NCBI RefSeq assembly: GCF_017591425.1
Contig: NW_024466599.1
Span: 57,177,501-57,241,500 of the forward strand
DNA length: 64,000 bases
Source of the DNA: Ochotona curzoniae
Taxonomy: Eukaryota; Chordata; Mammalia; Lagomorpha; Ochotonidae
Direction of reading: 5' to 3'
Under the pieces are notes generated by a model, which saw only the letters and a list, made by a program, of their open reading frames with translations, did not search any database and was not told where the DNA came from. Positions 12,310 to 24,900 of this stretch are shown piece by piece. Position numbers and translations under genes: made by a program. Position 1 is the stretch's first letter. Each line of letters begins with the position of its first letter.

Positions 12310-12545
12310 TTTTTGTTTGCTTGACAGGGTTAGTCTAGGGCTAATGAATTCCTTAAGTTTTTGCTTACTGGGAAAACTATTTCATTTTGGAAAGCCCATT
12401 TTTTTTAAAAGTATTGAATTTTGTTGCTATTAATTTGCTTGTTTTTCCTCAAGGATTTAGATTATATTCATTCCCTCCTGGTCTGTAAGGTTTCTTTCAA
12501 GAACACTCCTTTAACGTCCTGAGGATTCCTTGCCTTTTCCTCTCT
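12310..12545 (-). mobile_element. Antisense L1 ORF1-region fragment
   Basis: The plus strand carries 'gacagggttagtctagggc', 'gaattccttaagtttttgc' and 'ctggtctgtaaggtttcttt'. These correspond to the reverse complement of the L1 segment encoding the ORF1 C-terminal region. Confidence 0.6.
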
Positions 12546-12640
12546 GTTCCTCCCTCTTTCTTTACCTCCATCTTTCTTTACCTCCATCTTTCTCTCTTCC
12601 TCCTCCTTTTCCTTCTCTTCACTCTGTTTGTTTCTCATAT
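12536..12640. repeat. Pyrimidine-rich low-complexity tract
   Basis: Almost pure C/T on the plus strand, including a twofold repeat of ctttacctccatctttc. Confidence 0.85.
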
Positions 12641-12930
12641 ATTTTTTTTACTTACTGTGTATAATATGCGTAAGGTGAAATGGTTTATAGTCAAGTTCTA
12701 ATGGTTCCACAGTCTCAATCCATTACTGGCCTGGGTCGGGGGGCACTATGCCCATATACAGTGCCTTTAATACATATGTTGATTTCAGTCAGATCCTAGT
12801 TGGCCATGGTCCCCCAGTCTCTACTCTCTTCTGTTGCTATCACAAATCAATCTTTCACTATAATTTATTCACTGAACTGAGAGTATTGTGTAGCCAGAGG
12901 TATAGGATTATTCCTGTCAATTAGATTATT

Positions 12931-13167
12931 AATCTTCCCCAAGTGACCTCAATAGCCGGTGCTGTACTGATCCAAAGCTGGGAGCCAGGAACTCTTCTGG
13001 GTCTTCCACATTGGTGCAGGGTCCCAAGGCTTTCTTCAACAGTTTTCCCAGGCCATAAACAGGGAGCAGGATGGGAAGTGGGGCTGTTGGAATTAGAACC
13101 AGTGCGCTTATGGGATCCTGGTGCATTCCAGGTGAGGACTTGAGCTTCTAGGCCGCCGCGCCAGGCC
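12931..13167 (-). repeat. CSINE copy, 3'-truncated
   Basis: Begins within the 'aatcttccccaagtgacc' block, so the tail, including the cagagagg segment, is absent. It then runs intact through gggtcccaagg, tttcccaggccataaacag, 'gcttatgggatcctggtgc' and a head ending 'gccgcgccaggcc'. Confidence 0.88.
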
Positions 13168-13523
13168 ATGAGTGAACAGTTATTAAAGCCCACTTCAATC
13201 TTTAAAAATCTTTAATCCCTTGGACACTCTGGGATTAAGTTATACCTATCTCCTTGCTCTATGCATTGCAATGAATACCTGCAAAAATAAATTAATAGCA
13301 GAATCTTCATGGATCAGTCACATGCTAAAATATAAGTAAGATAGAAGACCAAAAAATATAGTAAAAACTTCAACTTTGGCATGTACAACAGGTTTACTCC
13401 ATCTACTTTTAGCATCATTCTTATCTCTGCATTAAAAAATCATGACTTTCGATCTGGTATAATTTGATCTGTGTCCTTTCTCCACAAAACATGTTCTGTG
13501 TTTAGTCTTCATTTCTCTATTTC
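13168..13523. other. Single-copy sequence
   Basis: No repeat or gene recognised. Confidence 0.4.
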
Positions 13524-13912
13524 AAACTGTTAAAACAAAATACCATATACAGAAAGGCATAAGCAATGAGAATTTACTTTGATGGTTTTGGATGCTGCAG
13601 ACTTAAAGGTTTGGATACCACTAAGTTTTGGTTCTGCTGAGAGCGTTTTACTGCACAAGATATATTTTTGATGAACTACAAATCAGTCACATGCTGTGAT
13701 GAAGGGGGAAGGAAAAGGATGAGAATGGTGGTGAGAAGGAATATGATGGTGTGCATTCTGGTCACTTCTTGCCTCACGAAGACCCAATCTTCAAAATATT
13801 ATCTAACTGCAATTATTTCCAAAAGGACCCATCTTCCCATCCCATCACATTGGGAGTTAAGGCTGAGTATGAGAAATTTGGAGATAATGCAAATATAGGT
13901 TCATACAATAGT
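13524..13912 (-). mobile_element. MLT1-type solo LTR relic
   Basis: The plus strand starts 'aaacaaaataccatataca' and ends with 'aaaggacccatcttcccatc', 'catcacattgggagttaagg' and 'ttcatacaatag'. This is the reverse complement of the MLT1 LTR layout. Frames crossing it encode nothing recognisable. Confidence 0.72.
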
Positions 13913-15805
13913 AGTGAAAATGTATTTATGAAATGTTTTAATAAGGAATATAGAATGCAGAAGCTTTGTCCATATATAAAATACCAGTGTAGGTAAGACA
14001 GAGCTTAATACATGAACCTAGATAAAATTTGATTACATTAAAAGGAATAGAAGTAGCAGTAATTCTATGATATATTTTGTAGAAGTTTATTGTTCATAGA
14101 TAAGATTCCTCAAAAAAAATTAAGATCTTTCATGTAATGAGCAAGTCACTTATACTGTCTCAGGGGTCATATTGTGCATTAGTTAAATACTCTATTGTAC
14201 TTTAATTGTGGAAGCATATATATTAAGCCATCTTATGTTATTCAGAGCATGATGTTTTGAGTATAGAGAGAAAAGTAAATAAGTTCAGGAAATACCAGTA
14301 GCCAAATAAATTCCCAAACTAGCTTAAGGCTATAATTTTCTCAAGACGTTTGCCACCCATCTTGAATTAATGTTCATAACCTTGACTCACTAAATGAAAA
14401 GTCAAATTGAATGCAACCTCACATAATTAAGAAAACCTATGGAAAAAAATTAAGTTTTGGTCAATCCATTAGCTCTAAAATGATGCTAAATTATATCTGG
14501 AATAAACAGAAACTGCTTCAGGCCTAACCAGCAAACCCAAATCTTAAGTGTTTACTGCTAATTTCTAAACCTTGAATGATAAATGTATTTGTTTTATCTG
14601 TTACAATTCCTTTTACTATGACTATTGATGAATATAAATTAGAAGAAATATATTTGAAGTATCAAACATACTTCCCCTAATTCAGATGGTTGTGATTTTA
14701 TTTATATGTCTTCGAATTTGTTTGAGATGAATAATTCCATATAATAGGAATCTTTGAACATGGAAATGTGAAGAGATAGTTTAGGCTGCTAATGAACAAG
14801 CAACTAACCTGAAATGATGTAGATCCTCCCAGGAATTCTTCATAAGTGAGTGGACAGAGAACGGACACAGAATTATCCACTTATCTTTATGATATGAGAA
14901 TTTTTACTCAGGGAACCTTTTCCAAGCCTACCCATAACTCACTTCTAAATTTAATACAGTTTTAATGCTTTGGGGAATTTTAAGTCTTTCCCTAGTTTAA
15001 AGATTGTTAAATAATACACAAATCCTATTAGAGTGCAGAAATAGCAATTAAGTTTTCATTCAGTAAAGCATGTGCAGTGATTAACTTCTCAGCCATGTCC
15101 ATGTAGCATGTAGGGATCATGGAGATTGTCTGGTGAAGTTAGAGAAAAGACAAGATCCTAACACAATTAATTGCATTGAGGTGGTGTTCTCAGACCAGCA
15201 AGTGAGAAGATAACTCAGGAACTGAGATTATGATGACCTGACTATGAAGTTAAAACACCTTGCCTAAAAACAGCAGGCTCACAAAATGAAAGCAATGAAG
15301 TGCTAATAAATATTGAGTTACAAGATCTTGTGATGGTATTGCATTGGTGAGATTTTTCAAAGTGATATATCCATAGTCATTAATAAAGATGTGTTTTCTG
15401 TGTGTTGGTTTAGTGCTGTCTTTAAGAGAAGAAGTAACTATTACAGAAGTCTGAGAAAAATGGTAACCCTGGGGAAAAAGCAAAAATTATCCTTTCATAT
15501 TCTGTTAATTCTCACTCTTATATTAGGTTTATTGAATAACCTTTCAGAAGACACCTATTTTTCATTTGCAAGGCAAGAATTTCTGACCATTATTAAAATT
15601 TAAAACCATTATTTTTGTTTCTTCATTTATCTTTTTAAAAAATTTCTAGGTATCTAGTAATTTCCAATTCTAAGATGGCCAAGTAGACAGAAAGGATATT
15701 ATATAGAGAAGAAAAGTGCATGCGTATGCTCCTGTGCATGTGTTTCATCCCTGAGATGATACTGACCTTAAAAAAAGGGAGAAATATTTTCTCTCACGTG
15801 TATAT
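13913..15805. other. Single-copy AT-rich sequence
   Basis: About 1.9 kb without recognisable repeats or exons. Confidence 0.4.
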
Positions 15806-16035
15806 TAAGAGACAAGCACACACAAGAGTTCCAGTCCACTAATTTAGTATTCAAAAACACTGAATGACCAATACCAATTCAGTGCAAAACTAACTTCTGC
15901 CAATGTCACCCACATGGGTAGACATGGCAACTGCCTGCCAAGATCTGCATTAGCTGCAAGCTGAAATTAGACATCTAAGCACGACTGAGACCCAGGTCTT
16001 TCAGTGCTGAACGTGGCTATATCTATTGACCAGAA
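15806..16035 (-). repeat. Very old CSINE copy
   Basis: A 'gagttccagtccactaattt' derivative of the agatcttcc..ctggttcact block is followed by 'cacccacatgggtagacatg', 'gatctgcattagctgcaagc' and 'gagacccaggtctttcagt'. Divergence is high. Confidence 0.55.
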
Positions 16036-16429
16036 AAAATAATAACCCCCCCAAATAAGTGATTAATTCCAAACATTAGATTTTTTTAAATTCCTTTAAC
16101 CTTAACTCATTTGTACTTAAAATTTTTTAAAAAGTATCTAGATTAGGATTGCAGTGGAGCAAACCGTAACTCCTCGTTAGCCTTATTTTTATATGTACAT
16201 GTGTGTATATGTATATATAATATAAGCAAAAGCAATAAATCTGGAAAAAGCATATCTGTTATTTGTTCAAAAATTCTTAAAATAATAGATTCAATATATC
16301 AACAATATGCTTAATAACACATAATCTAGAGTTAGGTTCCTTTTGTTTAAATCCAAGTTATGGTAATTACTATGCAAAAGTGGGTTACTTAACCTAGTTT
16401 TTTGGTTAATTTCCTCATTTGCAAATGAA

Positions 16430-16775
16430 GCATGCACCCCCTATTTAACTCAACAGTTCTGTTCCAAGGTAATATCCCAAGAGAAATGCAAAAATAAATC
16501 TCAATAAATATATATATCCATGCGGAAAGACCAATACTATTTTCAACTCTGACTTTTTTCAAAATTTCTTATCAGTAAAAAATGTGTTTACTGATACATG
16601 GATAAATTGTTACATCTGTGTCATTTAATGCTATTAAAAGAATTAGTTACTATATACACTCAGCAGCCTTTATTACATAACTGATGAATATCAAATGTGT
16701 GATGCAAAATGAAAACAAAAATAACAAGGCCATATGCTATCTGGTTGCATTTATAAAGTACTAAGGGAAAGGCAG
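16430..16775 (+). mobile_element. L1 3' end fragment (sense, old subfamily)
   Basis: Contains 'atatcccaagagaaatgcaa', 'tactgatacatggataaatt', cagccttta and 'aaggccatatgctatctggt', the order of the ORF2 end of old mammalian L1 elements. It is opposite in orientation to its neighbours. Confidence 0.7.
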
Positions 16776-16854
16776 ACGCGTAAGAATTAAGCAAATGTCC
16801 CGATGGAACTCTAAGTCTCCAAGCCTGAAATAGTAGGTCATAAGGTAAATCTCA

Positions 16855-18440
16855 TCTTAATGTTCTAGGGAACTTCCATGCTATTTTCCACAATAGCTAT
16901 ATTAGCATACATTTCCACCCACAGTGGATTAGGGTACCTGTTTACATCCTCAATAGAACTTTCTTTTTAAAAATTTTTAGATGATAGCCATCCTCCCACT
17001 CCCTTACCCCTTCTACTTAGTTTTTACAACTGCATACTTTCAGCTCATTCCACAATCACAGTTTTAACACTCCGTTAGGTAAATAATTCAACAAATGGCA
17101 ATTTGAAAACAAAGAAACAAATAATAATAATAAATCTTGTTTCTTAAGAGTTCAGGCAACGGCAATGGGACTGGTGCCATGGCACACAGGCTGTTCCTCC
17201 ACCGGTGGCATCCTACATGGGTCCCGGCTGCATCACATCTGCCAGTTGCCTGCTAGAGTTCCTTGGCAAGCAGCAGAGGATGGCCTAACTACTCAGGCCC
17301 CATCAACCACATATGAGACCCAAAAGCAGGTCTGGCTCCCAGATGCAGACCAGCACAGCTCTGGCCACTTTGGGAATGAACCAGTGGATGCAAGAGAGCT
17401 CGTTCTTCTCCCCTTTCCATCCTCCTTTCTGCCCTCTTGCCCTCCATCTCCTTTTCTAACTCTGCCTTTGAAATAAAACAAATATATCTTTAAAAAAATA
17501 CAAAGGCTGTAAACAATAGTCATTCCTCAATGTCAGTTTTGCTTGCATACATTACATTTTCTTTTTGTGCTGTGAATATCAGTTATTGGAGATGGGGAAG
17601 AAGATAATGGTCTTCCTAGGGATGGTTTATTTCATTATGCATGATATCCAGTTCCATTGATTTTATTGCAATAGACAGAATTTCATTCATATTTAAGGAT
17701 GAGTAGCTTTCCATAGTGTATATATGCAATATTTTCTTTATCCAGTTATTCATAAGTAGGCATTTATGTTGATTTCATCCTTTAGCCATTGTGAGTTGGT
17801 CTGCATTAAGCATGGATGTACAAATAACTATCTGGCAAGATAATTTCATTTTGGGTAAATTCTCAGGAGGCTGAAGGCTGAATCATATGGTAGATTTATT
17901 TTCAGGTCTCTGAGGAATATTCATATTATTCTTTATAATGCTTTTACTAGTTTACAGTCACACATACAGTGAATTAGAGTACTCCCCCCCCCCAACTTCC
18001 TCACCAGCATTTGCTTTTTGATTTTAAAGTGTTGGACATTCAGTCTTGGGTGAGGTAAAATCTCACTGTGGCTTTTACTTCCATTTTCCTCGTTGTAAAT
18101 GATCCTAGGCATTTCCTCATGTGTGATGGCTAGTGCTTCTCATCATTTTGTTCACATATCTGTTGGCCATTTGAATTTTATACTTTGAAAAATGCCTATT
18201 TATGTCCTTGCCTATTGAACTCCCTATAAAACCATATTAACCTTCTATTAGATTCATAACTTGCAAATATTTTCTTTCACTGTGTTGGTTACCTCTTCAC
18301 ACTGTTTCTTGCACAATGCAGAGGCTTCATAGCTTAATGTAATCTTATTTGCTTATTTTTGTTTTTAATTGCTTGGGCTTCTGGGATTTTTTTCCATGTT
18401 TTGGCTATATATCTGCTGAATTGCAGTGCTTTTATTTTAC
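16855..18440 (-). mobile_element. Antisense L1 3' region, two pieces around a CSINE
   Basis: 16855-16960 matches the reverse complement of the ORF2 end (ccacaatagc..tttccacccacagtgg). 16970-17100 looks like L1 3' UTR. 17520-18440 is again ORF2 3' sequence: 'tagctttccatagtgtat', 'tgggtaaattctcaggagg', 'tctcactgtggcttttac', 'tatgtccttgcctattgaa'. A sense CSINE at 17168-17500 separates the parts. The first 100 bases may belong to a different copy. Confidence 0.72.
17168..17500 (+). repeat. Old CSINE copy, full length with A-rich tail
   Basis: Runs from 'actggtgccatggcacaca' through 'gcagcagaggatggcc', 'gaatgaaccagtggatgc' and a C/T-rich block to tctgcctttgaaataaaaca and the tail ending at about 17500. 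The 103-codon plus frame here is a translation of this element. Confidence 0.78.
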
Positions 18441-18517
18441 TACTTGAGCTCCATTGAGTGGAACATGAAAAGTTTAACCAAATTGTAAATTTAAAATGTT
18501 ACCTCAATTAGAGCAGA

Positions 18518-18782
18518 AAAGGAAGTTGAAACGAAGGAAGAAAGGATAGGAAAAGGGAAGGAGAGAGAGGTTATTTTGTATTGGAAGTAAGGAAAAACGG
18601 GCTAGGAGGGGGAAGGGAAGGAAGATGAAATGAAGGGAATGAGAAAAGAAGTGAAAGGTAATAGAGCATGAGAGGGAGGACAGAGGTCTGGAAGGAAGGA
18701 GAGAGAGAGGGAGGAGGTAAAGGAAAAAATGAAGAAAGATGAAGGGGAATGCAGGGGTAAGAAAGGGAGAAAAGGAAACATC
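18518..18782 (+). repeat. Homopurine (GA-rich) tract
   Basis: About 265 bases of G/A on the plus strand with few interruptions (one near 18572-18590). The composition is irregular (gaaggaagg, gagagagag, agggggaagg) and is not a clean microsatellite. Confidence 0.85.
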
Positions 18783-19184
18783 ATTACATTCTTAGGATTG
18801 TATCTATGAACTACTTTAAATCCGTTCCCTTTGTATTAATGTCATGTTATCTTGAGAATTAATGAGAACTGTGTTACAGTAATTAAGCACTTGCTGTGAC
18901 CCTGAGAATCTAATGTATTAATAAATCCCTTAATAAATAAATAAATGAATTAGAAACAAATAAACCTTCCCCTGTTTCTCTAGCTTTGTCTCCTTTTGCT
19001 TTTCTGTCTCCATACTGTTTAACTCATAAAATTAAAATATATACTTTTGGCAAGGATTTTGAACTGAAGTTGACAAAACTGTCTTGTCTGATCAAAGTAT
19101 AACAAATACCCCAGAACTAATTCTTATAATTATCTGACCTACAATGTCATTATAATGTTTTTGTGTCTGAATTTCAAGTCAGCC
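18783..19184. other. Single-copy AT-rich sequence
   Basis: Contains a short taaataaataaa patch near 18930. Nothing else was recognised. Confidence 0.4.
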
Positions 19185-19325
19185 CTCTCTGAAAATCTTC
19201 ATTTCAAGTATCAGCTTTTCACCAAAATCTTTTCTGATGCCTCTACTCAAATGTGACTATTCTCTCCTTTCCAATTCCATATTGATTTGTTCTTGTCTAT
19301 GTAGTTAAAATGTCCTGTAGTTTAT
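19185..19325 (+). mobile_element. Probable L2 3' end fragment
   Basis: Shows the L2-like run 'cttcatttcaagtatcagc', ttttcaccaaaatc and 'ttttctgatgcctctactc'. These are decayed versions of the conserved L2 3' terminal region. Confidence 0.45.
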
Positions 19326-19335
19326 ATGTGTTTTT

Positions 19336-19627
19336 AAAGATTTGATTTATTTATTTTTTATGTAAAGTCAGATATACAAAGAGGAGGAGACAAAGAGAGA
19401 AAGATCTTCTGATGACTTACTCCCCCAAGTGTCCACAATGGCCAGAACTGAGCCAATATAAAGCCTAAGTAGCCTCTTTGGGTCTCCCATGCAGGTGCAG
19501 CATCCCAAGGTTTTGGGCCATCTCAACTGTTTTCTCAGGGCACAAGCAGGGAGTTGGATGGGAAGCAGGGCTGCCAGGATTAGAACAGGCACTATTTGGC
19601 AAGGACTGCTAGGCTACCAAACTGGGC
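19336..19627 (-). repeat. CSINE copy, full length
   Basis: The whole tail-to-head order is present: gatttatttattttt, gtcagatatacaaagagg, gatcttctgatgactt, ggtctcccatgcaggtgc, 'gcacaagcagggagttgg' and a head ending 'ctaccaaactgggcc'. Confidence 0.9.
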
Positions 19628-22024
19628 CATGGATATATTTTTAATCTCTCTGTTAGTTGGGACATGTTGGAGTACACAAAGTCTACCTTCTTAATCTTTA
19701 TAGTCTTCCTAATCTACACACAAAAATAATCAAGAAAAATGTTGACTATTGGGATACATTTGAGATAAAGTTTTTCATTATCAGGATATTTAATAAGTTA
19801 GACTCAATGAGTAAGAAATACAAGAGGGTGAATAATTGTTAAGTTGCTCCAGTTCTGGGAGGGAACACATTGAATATCAAACAGACATTGATTTTGTAAG
19901 TTAACTTCAAGGTTGTAAGTTAGAGTTTCTTATGCTTACCTAATTAAATAATTCACCAAGACTCATAATAGTTAGAAATAATAAATTTTGTGTAAATTGG
20001 GTTTATATTCACTCAAGGTTAAGACATACACAATGTTTTTATGATCAGCTAAGATCATGTAGAACATTTAAAGAGTTCAACTGTGACAATTGCAGATGTT
20101 GCTCATGTTTTTCTTTAAACTGCATTTGTAATAGGGCCTGATGTTTGTGCACAGAGTCTCCGTTGAAGTCATTTGTCAATTTTCCCTGGTGATTTACCTC
20201 ATCCCACTGTAGACTGGGTGACCTTCAGTGTAGGTTAATATAGCAGATGAAACCTTACCATTGCTAACCATCAAACAAGGCTGCACAGTAACATTAGAAA
20301 AAGGTGAGAACATAAAATGGGATACTTTTCTTCTTTTTCTGATGAACTTTTCTTTGCCTTGGTTATTCTCTCATTTTGCCATGGAAATCTTCAAAGAATT
20401 TAACAAAAGGCTGAAGAAATGCTTGACTGCTCAGAACCCCATGCCTGAAGAAATTGAGCTGGTGTAAAGTTGTTATTTTCTGAAGACTAGAAATGCAGTG
20501 AGATTAGTTGTGACAATTTGAAGGGTGTGAATGAATTTAGAAAGAATAGTATAATGGACACAAATTGCATTTTGAATTAACTGCCAAATAGTTATAAAAT
20601 CAAGAACCATAAACAATTTATCTTTCATTCTTTCAGAGCTAAACAAATGTAGAATAATATACTAATTTATTTTAGAAAGAATTAGGGTATTCTCTAGGTT
20701 TTTTAAAAGTGATTTATGTATCTAGAGCAGTTGTCACAATTTTACTCAGATGTAAACCAAGTAACAAAATGCAAAACTGGTATTTTTAACTGTCACCAAG
20801 ACATTTGTCTGTTTCCCAAAATTTGGCATAGTCAGTGCCACGAGAAAGCCGGGTTAAACTGACAGGATGAAAAGTCTGACTTTGATTACATATTGAAGAA
20901 TAAGTATGTCACGTGACAAGTCAGATACCCAAACCGTAGTATTAACCCATGAAAAGATGTAGACCCAAAAGGAATGGTTCCCATCTATAAAACTGAAGCA
21001 ATTTGAAAACATTGAATTTTTTGTTGCATCAGATTGCACTTAGGCATCTGAACATTTTCCAATCTGTTTCAATTGCTTTTTCTTTTTTTTAACCTGTATG
21101 GTTGTCTCTGTACTCTTTAATTTCAGTTCTCAGGTAAGAAAATGATCCATTATCTTTATTAGCAGATACACTGAAGCATTCTGTAAGTCACAAGAATCAT
21201 TAAGCCATGTACTGCTCCTACTATTTCTAGATAAAAATTGTTGAGACACTAAATCACCTAATGGCCCTTGCTCTCTGATAGCAGCCAAATCAAAGAAAAC
21301 AAGAGCTTTCTTTCTTTATTCTCCAAATAACCTAGCAGAAGATTAAATTTTTTCACAAATTTCTCTACACACCATCTAATAATAAATCCCTTAGTGTCTT
21401 AGCAGTACTAGGAATGCATTCCTGCTTTCTCAGCAGATAATAAACTCAGCTTGGTGTATAAATGGGTCTGTTCTTTATGATCATTAGGTCATTAGCATTG
21501 ATTATTTGCTTATTAAAAACTTACAGGCTTATAACTACATTTTGTGATAGATATCATAGTTACTAAAATGATAAATTATCTCAAGGCATAAAACATTTTA
21601 GAGAATATTGTTCATTATCTGTGTATCATAAGCATTATGTTTATTTTATGGGCTTTAACTCATTATTACTACTGTCACAGATACATGGTAGTGCCATCTT
21701 TATTTTACAAGGTACAAAACTAACTTTAAAGGGGTTAAATCCCATGGTCCCTATGGCAGAAGTGAAAATCCACTGTTCAGCTTACCTGCTGAGGAAAGCA
21801 TCGTTAATTGATAGCCTCAGCTGCCACCCCATTGGTCTACCACTGTGTCCCCGTCGCAGGCACACTTAGTTGCTGCCAGGCATGAATACAGGAAGGAGAA
21901 CCAGTGTCATCTCTTTCCTGAAGAACAGGTTGCCTCTAATCCACAGATGGAGATCACAGACTCCCCGTGGGCCCTGACAAAACTCTTTTTTTAGAAGTGA
22001 ACTGAAGTCAGTTCAGTTATTTTC
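19628..22024. other. Repeat-poor single-copy sequence
   Basis: Apart from a weak MIR-like patch at 21690-21760, nothing is recognised in 2.4 kb. Frames at 20261-20467 and 21621-21869 have no domain and no splice structure that I can support. Confidence 0.4.
21690..21760 (+). repeat. Possible MIR fragment
   Basis: The pattern 'ctttattttacaaggtac' followed by aaaggggttaaat resembles the MIR core (ttattttacag..gaggttaag). Short and diverged. Confidence 0.35.
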
Positions 22025-22105
22025 ATGATTTATTTATCTATCTGAAAGGCAGAGTGTTGGAGGTGGGGAGAGGAGAGGAGAAGGAGAGAAAAAGCAGAGA
22101 AATTG
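22025..22105 (-). repeat. CSINE 3' end fragment
   Basis: Tail block only: gatttatttatctatctg, aaaggcagag and a following purine-rich stretch. The rest of the element is absent. Confidence 0.65.
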
Positions 22106-22391
22106 ACATTGTACTATGGGACAATCTGTTGTCTTTGAGACTTTTAATGAACATGATACTACTTTGTTAGATTCTTGAGGATGATTTCAACCAAACAAAT
22201 CAAACTTTACAATGACATCCAACACTTGCTGAGATATGGCTGATTTCCTTTATGAGATTATATACACTTCTTTAGTTTTTCAGGATATTTGCACTTAGGA
22301 ATTTGTTTGACTCTTGCTTCTGATACCTGAGTTTCTATTGTATATTTGAACATTCTATAAACTCTTGGAAGTCTCTTCCATTTTGTATGAT

Positions 22392-22674
22392 TTTTAAAAG
22401 ATTTCTTTGTATATTATTTGAGGACAGATATGTACAGAGACAGGGAGGTTTTATAAAGAGAAATGTTCCCTCTTCAGGTACACTCTTGAAATGACCATCA
22501 TGAGTGGAGCTGAGTCACATCTGAAGACAGGAGCTTTCTCCATTTCTCCCATATAGACACAGGTGCCCAAGGACATAAACAGGGAGTGGAGCAACCAGGA
22601 AATGAACTTGTGAAAGTATGGCACACCAGTGCTGCAGGTGGAAGATTAGCATGAAACTCCATTGCACCAGCCCC
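22392..22674 (-). repeat. CSINE copy with internal deletions
   Basis: A tail (aaaagatttctttgtata), a body (gaccatcatgagtggagct; aaggacataaacagggag) and a head ending ttgcaccagcccc are present. The gggtcccaagg to tttcccagg part is shortened. Confidence 0.75.
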
Positions 22675-22873
22675 ATCTGTATGAATTTTTGAATCCTTCA
22701 AGATTCATTCAGGTTTTTGAAGGAACAATGTTGAGGTATTTCTAAGCTGGACCTGGGTTTTCCAATTTTATTCACTGACAGCACTTTTTATGTATCACAT
22801 GATAGAAATTAACTACTTCTATTTTTTTTAATCTCTTATAAACTAAGTTCCTTGGGAACAGAAAATGCTTTTA

Positions 22874-22912
22874 CTTTAAAGATTTACTGATTTATTTGAA
22901 AAGCAGAGTACC
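22874..22912 (-). repeat. CSINE tail fragment
   Basis: Only the aaagatttactgatttattt / gaaaagcagag tail block is recognisable. Confidence 0.5.
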
Positions 22913-23066
22913 ATACTAGAATAAAAAATACACAAGAAGATTCTTTCTAGAGGCAATTACCTATTTATGGGAAAAAAATAAAACCTTTGAGAAGCTATAT
23001 GTAGCATTAAGAGACCCCTACTATATAATAGCATTACCTGTGACAGCTGAATTAAAACTGACTAAA

Positions 23067-23142
23067 GGGGCAAGCATGGGCTTAGTGCTTCAGATGCTAT
23101 ATCACATCCCATATCAGAGTGCTTGGGTTTAAATCCTATAAA
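23067..23142 (+). repeat. CSINE head fragment
   Basis: Resembles the old C-repeat head: 'ggggcaagcatgggcttagt', then 'cacatcccatatcagagtg' and 'cttgggtttaaatcc', with a B-box-like ggtttaaatcc. It is cut off after the head. Confidence 0.62.
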
Positions 23143-23755
23143 CCAAGAGATAATAGATAGTGGCCATTTGACCTTATCTGTATTTCTACTGATGGCAAAA
23201 GTTTTGAGTAAAAGCTAAAATAGTCTCAACTTAGGCTAAAATCTTAGCTGGAAACAACAAAGAAGATTCAACCAGCTTAAATGCAACTGATTTGCCATAA
23301 ATAGTTTGTAATAGTAATAAAAATGTTCTAAAGAACAAAATGCATAAGAGGTCAGAAGATCTCAAGGTAAAAGAGTAGTGAGATAAATACAGTGGAAGAC
23401 AAATATAGAAGTCAATATAGATACACCTGTGTGTACTAGAATACATTAAAAAGTTCATAGAAAAATGAACTGAGTTAAGTTCCGAGGAAGCAAAACTTAA
23501 ACCCCTGCATGGCTCTTGTAATGCATTTTTGGAGAACATTATAAATACTCCCTGCATGCATGAATTTCACAATTTTTGTACCACATTTTACAATTCCATT
23601 TTCTGTTACTTTTTAAAAATCACTTTGTATAAACATATACGAACAATATAGTGTATATATTATGTTAATATGCACATTTGTAATTACTATAACCATGTGC
23701 TATAGTATTGTGCATATGTATTAAGCACAAATAGTAGTATATACACAAGGACCTC
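23143..23755. other. Single-copy AT-rich sequence
   Basis: No repeat or gene recognised. The 108-codon minus frame at 23231-23557 lacks any domain I know. Confidence 0.4.
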
Positions 23756-23850
23756 TGTGGGGCTTTCAAAAAGCTCATGTAAAGGTGCATTATAAAGGCA
23801 ATATGTATAGACCTAGAATTTTTGCAGTAAGATATGCATTTAATTTCTTT
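23756..23850 (+). mobile_element. Mariner-like mini-element, copy 2
   Basis: 'ggggctttcaaaaagctcat' followed by gcattataaa and 'agaatttttgcagtaaga' matches, arm for arm, the reverse complement of the element near 33400-33532. Only one arm and the centre are clear. Confidence 0.5.
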
Positions 23851-24364
23851 TTTTCTGATGTTTTTAAAGATCCGTGTGTATGTGTATCTATGTGTGTGTT
23901 TAAAATCTGAAGTTACATGTGGTTGTTAACATCACACCACCTAACATGATTTCTGCATTGTTCTCAGATTCATTCTCTGAAGAATCAAGTGCAGAGTTAG
24001 CTTTGTGTTGCTCAATAGCAGGTCAGAAAGTAGAAACATAGGGTAACCTGGAGTTAGAAACAAAATGCATCCTTTCCTATCTTGGTTGCTCACCACTGGC
24101 AGCAACAACAGGTGGATTGAGAGTGGGGCAAATAAAACTTATCTTACCAAATCACCACAGGGGTATCATTGAGAATGCTGGTGTTACTTAGGTACTGAAA
24201 AGATTTCCAATGAATTCCAGCTTCATCAATATTCAAGGCTTCTTAATCTCTACAATGTACCAATTACTCTAATGGAAGCTCTAAATTCTAAAATAAAATG
24301 AAATTCCTGTTACAAAAAAAGAAAGTTGAAGTGCAAATTCTTCTTCCTGTCATCATATTCGTTG
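23851..24364. other. Single-copy sequence
   Basis: A TG-rich patch lies near 23874-23902. Nothing else was recognised. Confidence 0.4.
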
Positions 24365-24625
24365 GCGAGAAGAGGTGAAGAGACAGAAGGGGATGTAAAC
24401 ACAGCCTTCACAGCTGATCACTCACCAAATGCCCCCAACAGTCCTAGTCGGGTCAGGCCAAAGTGTGAACTCAGTCCTAGCATCTGAGTAGCAAAAGTCC
24501 AAGTCCTAGAGCTATCAGCAGCTACTTCTCAGGATGTACATCAGAAGGGAGCAAAGCCAGACATCAATTCAAAATTCTAATATGGGTTTTAGGGACACAA
24601 CCAGCACTTTAATCACAAAAGGTGG
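24365..24625 (-). repeat. Old CSINE copy
   Basis: Blocks: gatcactcaccaaatgcccc, gtcgggtcaggccaaag, a 'gtccaagtcctagagctatc' derivative of the dry spacer, and 'gtacatcagaagggagcaaa'. Diverged but in order. Confidence 0.65.
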
Positions 24626-24729
24626 ATATCTAGCCTGAATGAGTGTTGTTTTAGAAGTTATTCCCAATTTCAGTCCTCTGACTTTCTATTCCTCTACCAG
24701 CTTGTTTTAACAATTCCATTCAGGATTTA

Positions 24730-24900
24730 AGCCAGAGCATTTGCTATTTCCAGAAGCCTGTTATGTCACACATATCACTTTCATTTAATGAAGACATCAT
24801 TGGCTATTAAACTTTCTCTGTATATACATGATGTTATCATTCATTATTTGATATTTTTGCTCATCGACAGGTCTCCAAACTGAGACTTTCATGTGAATCT
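24730..24900 (+). mobile_element. Possible L2 3' end fragment
   Basis: 'cacacatatcactttcatt' followed downstream by 'gctcatcgacaggtctcc' and gagactttcatg loosely follows the L2 terminal layout. Weak. Confidence 0.3.
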
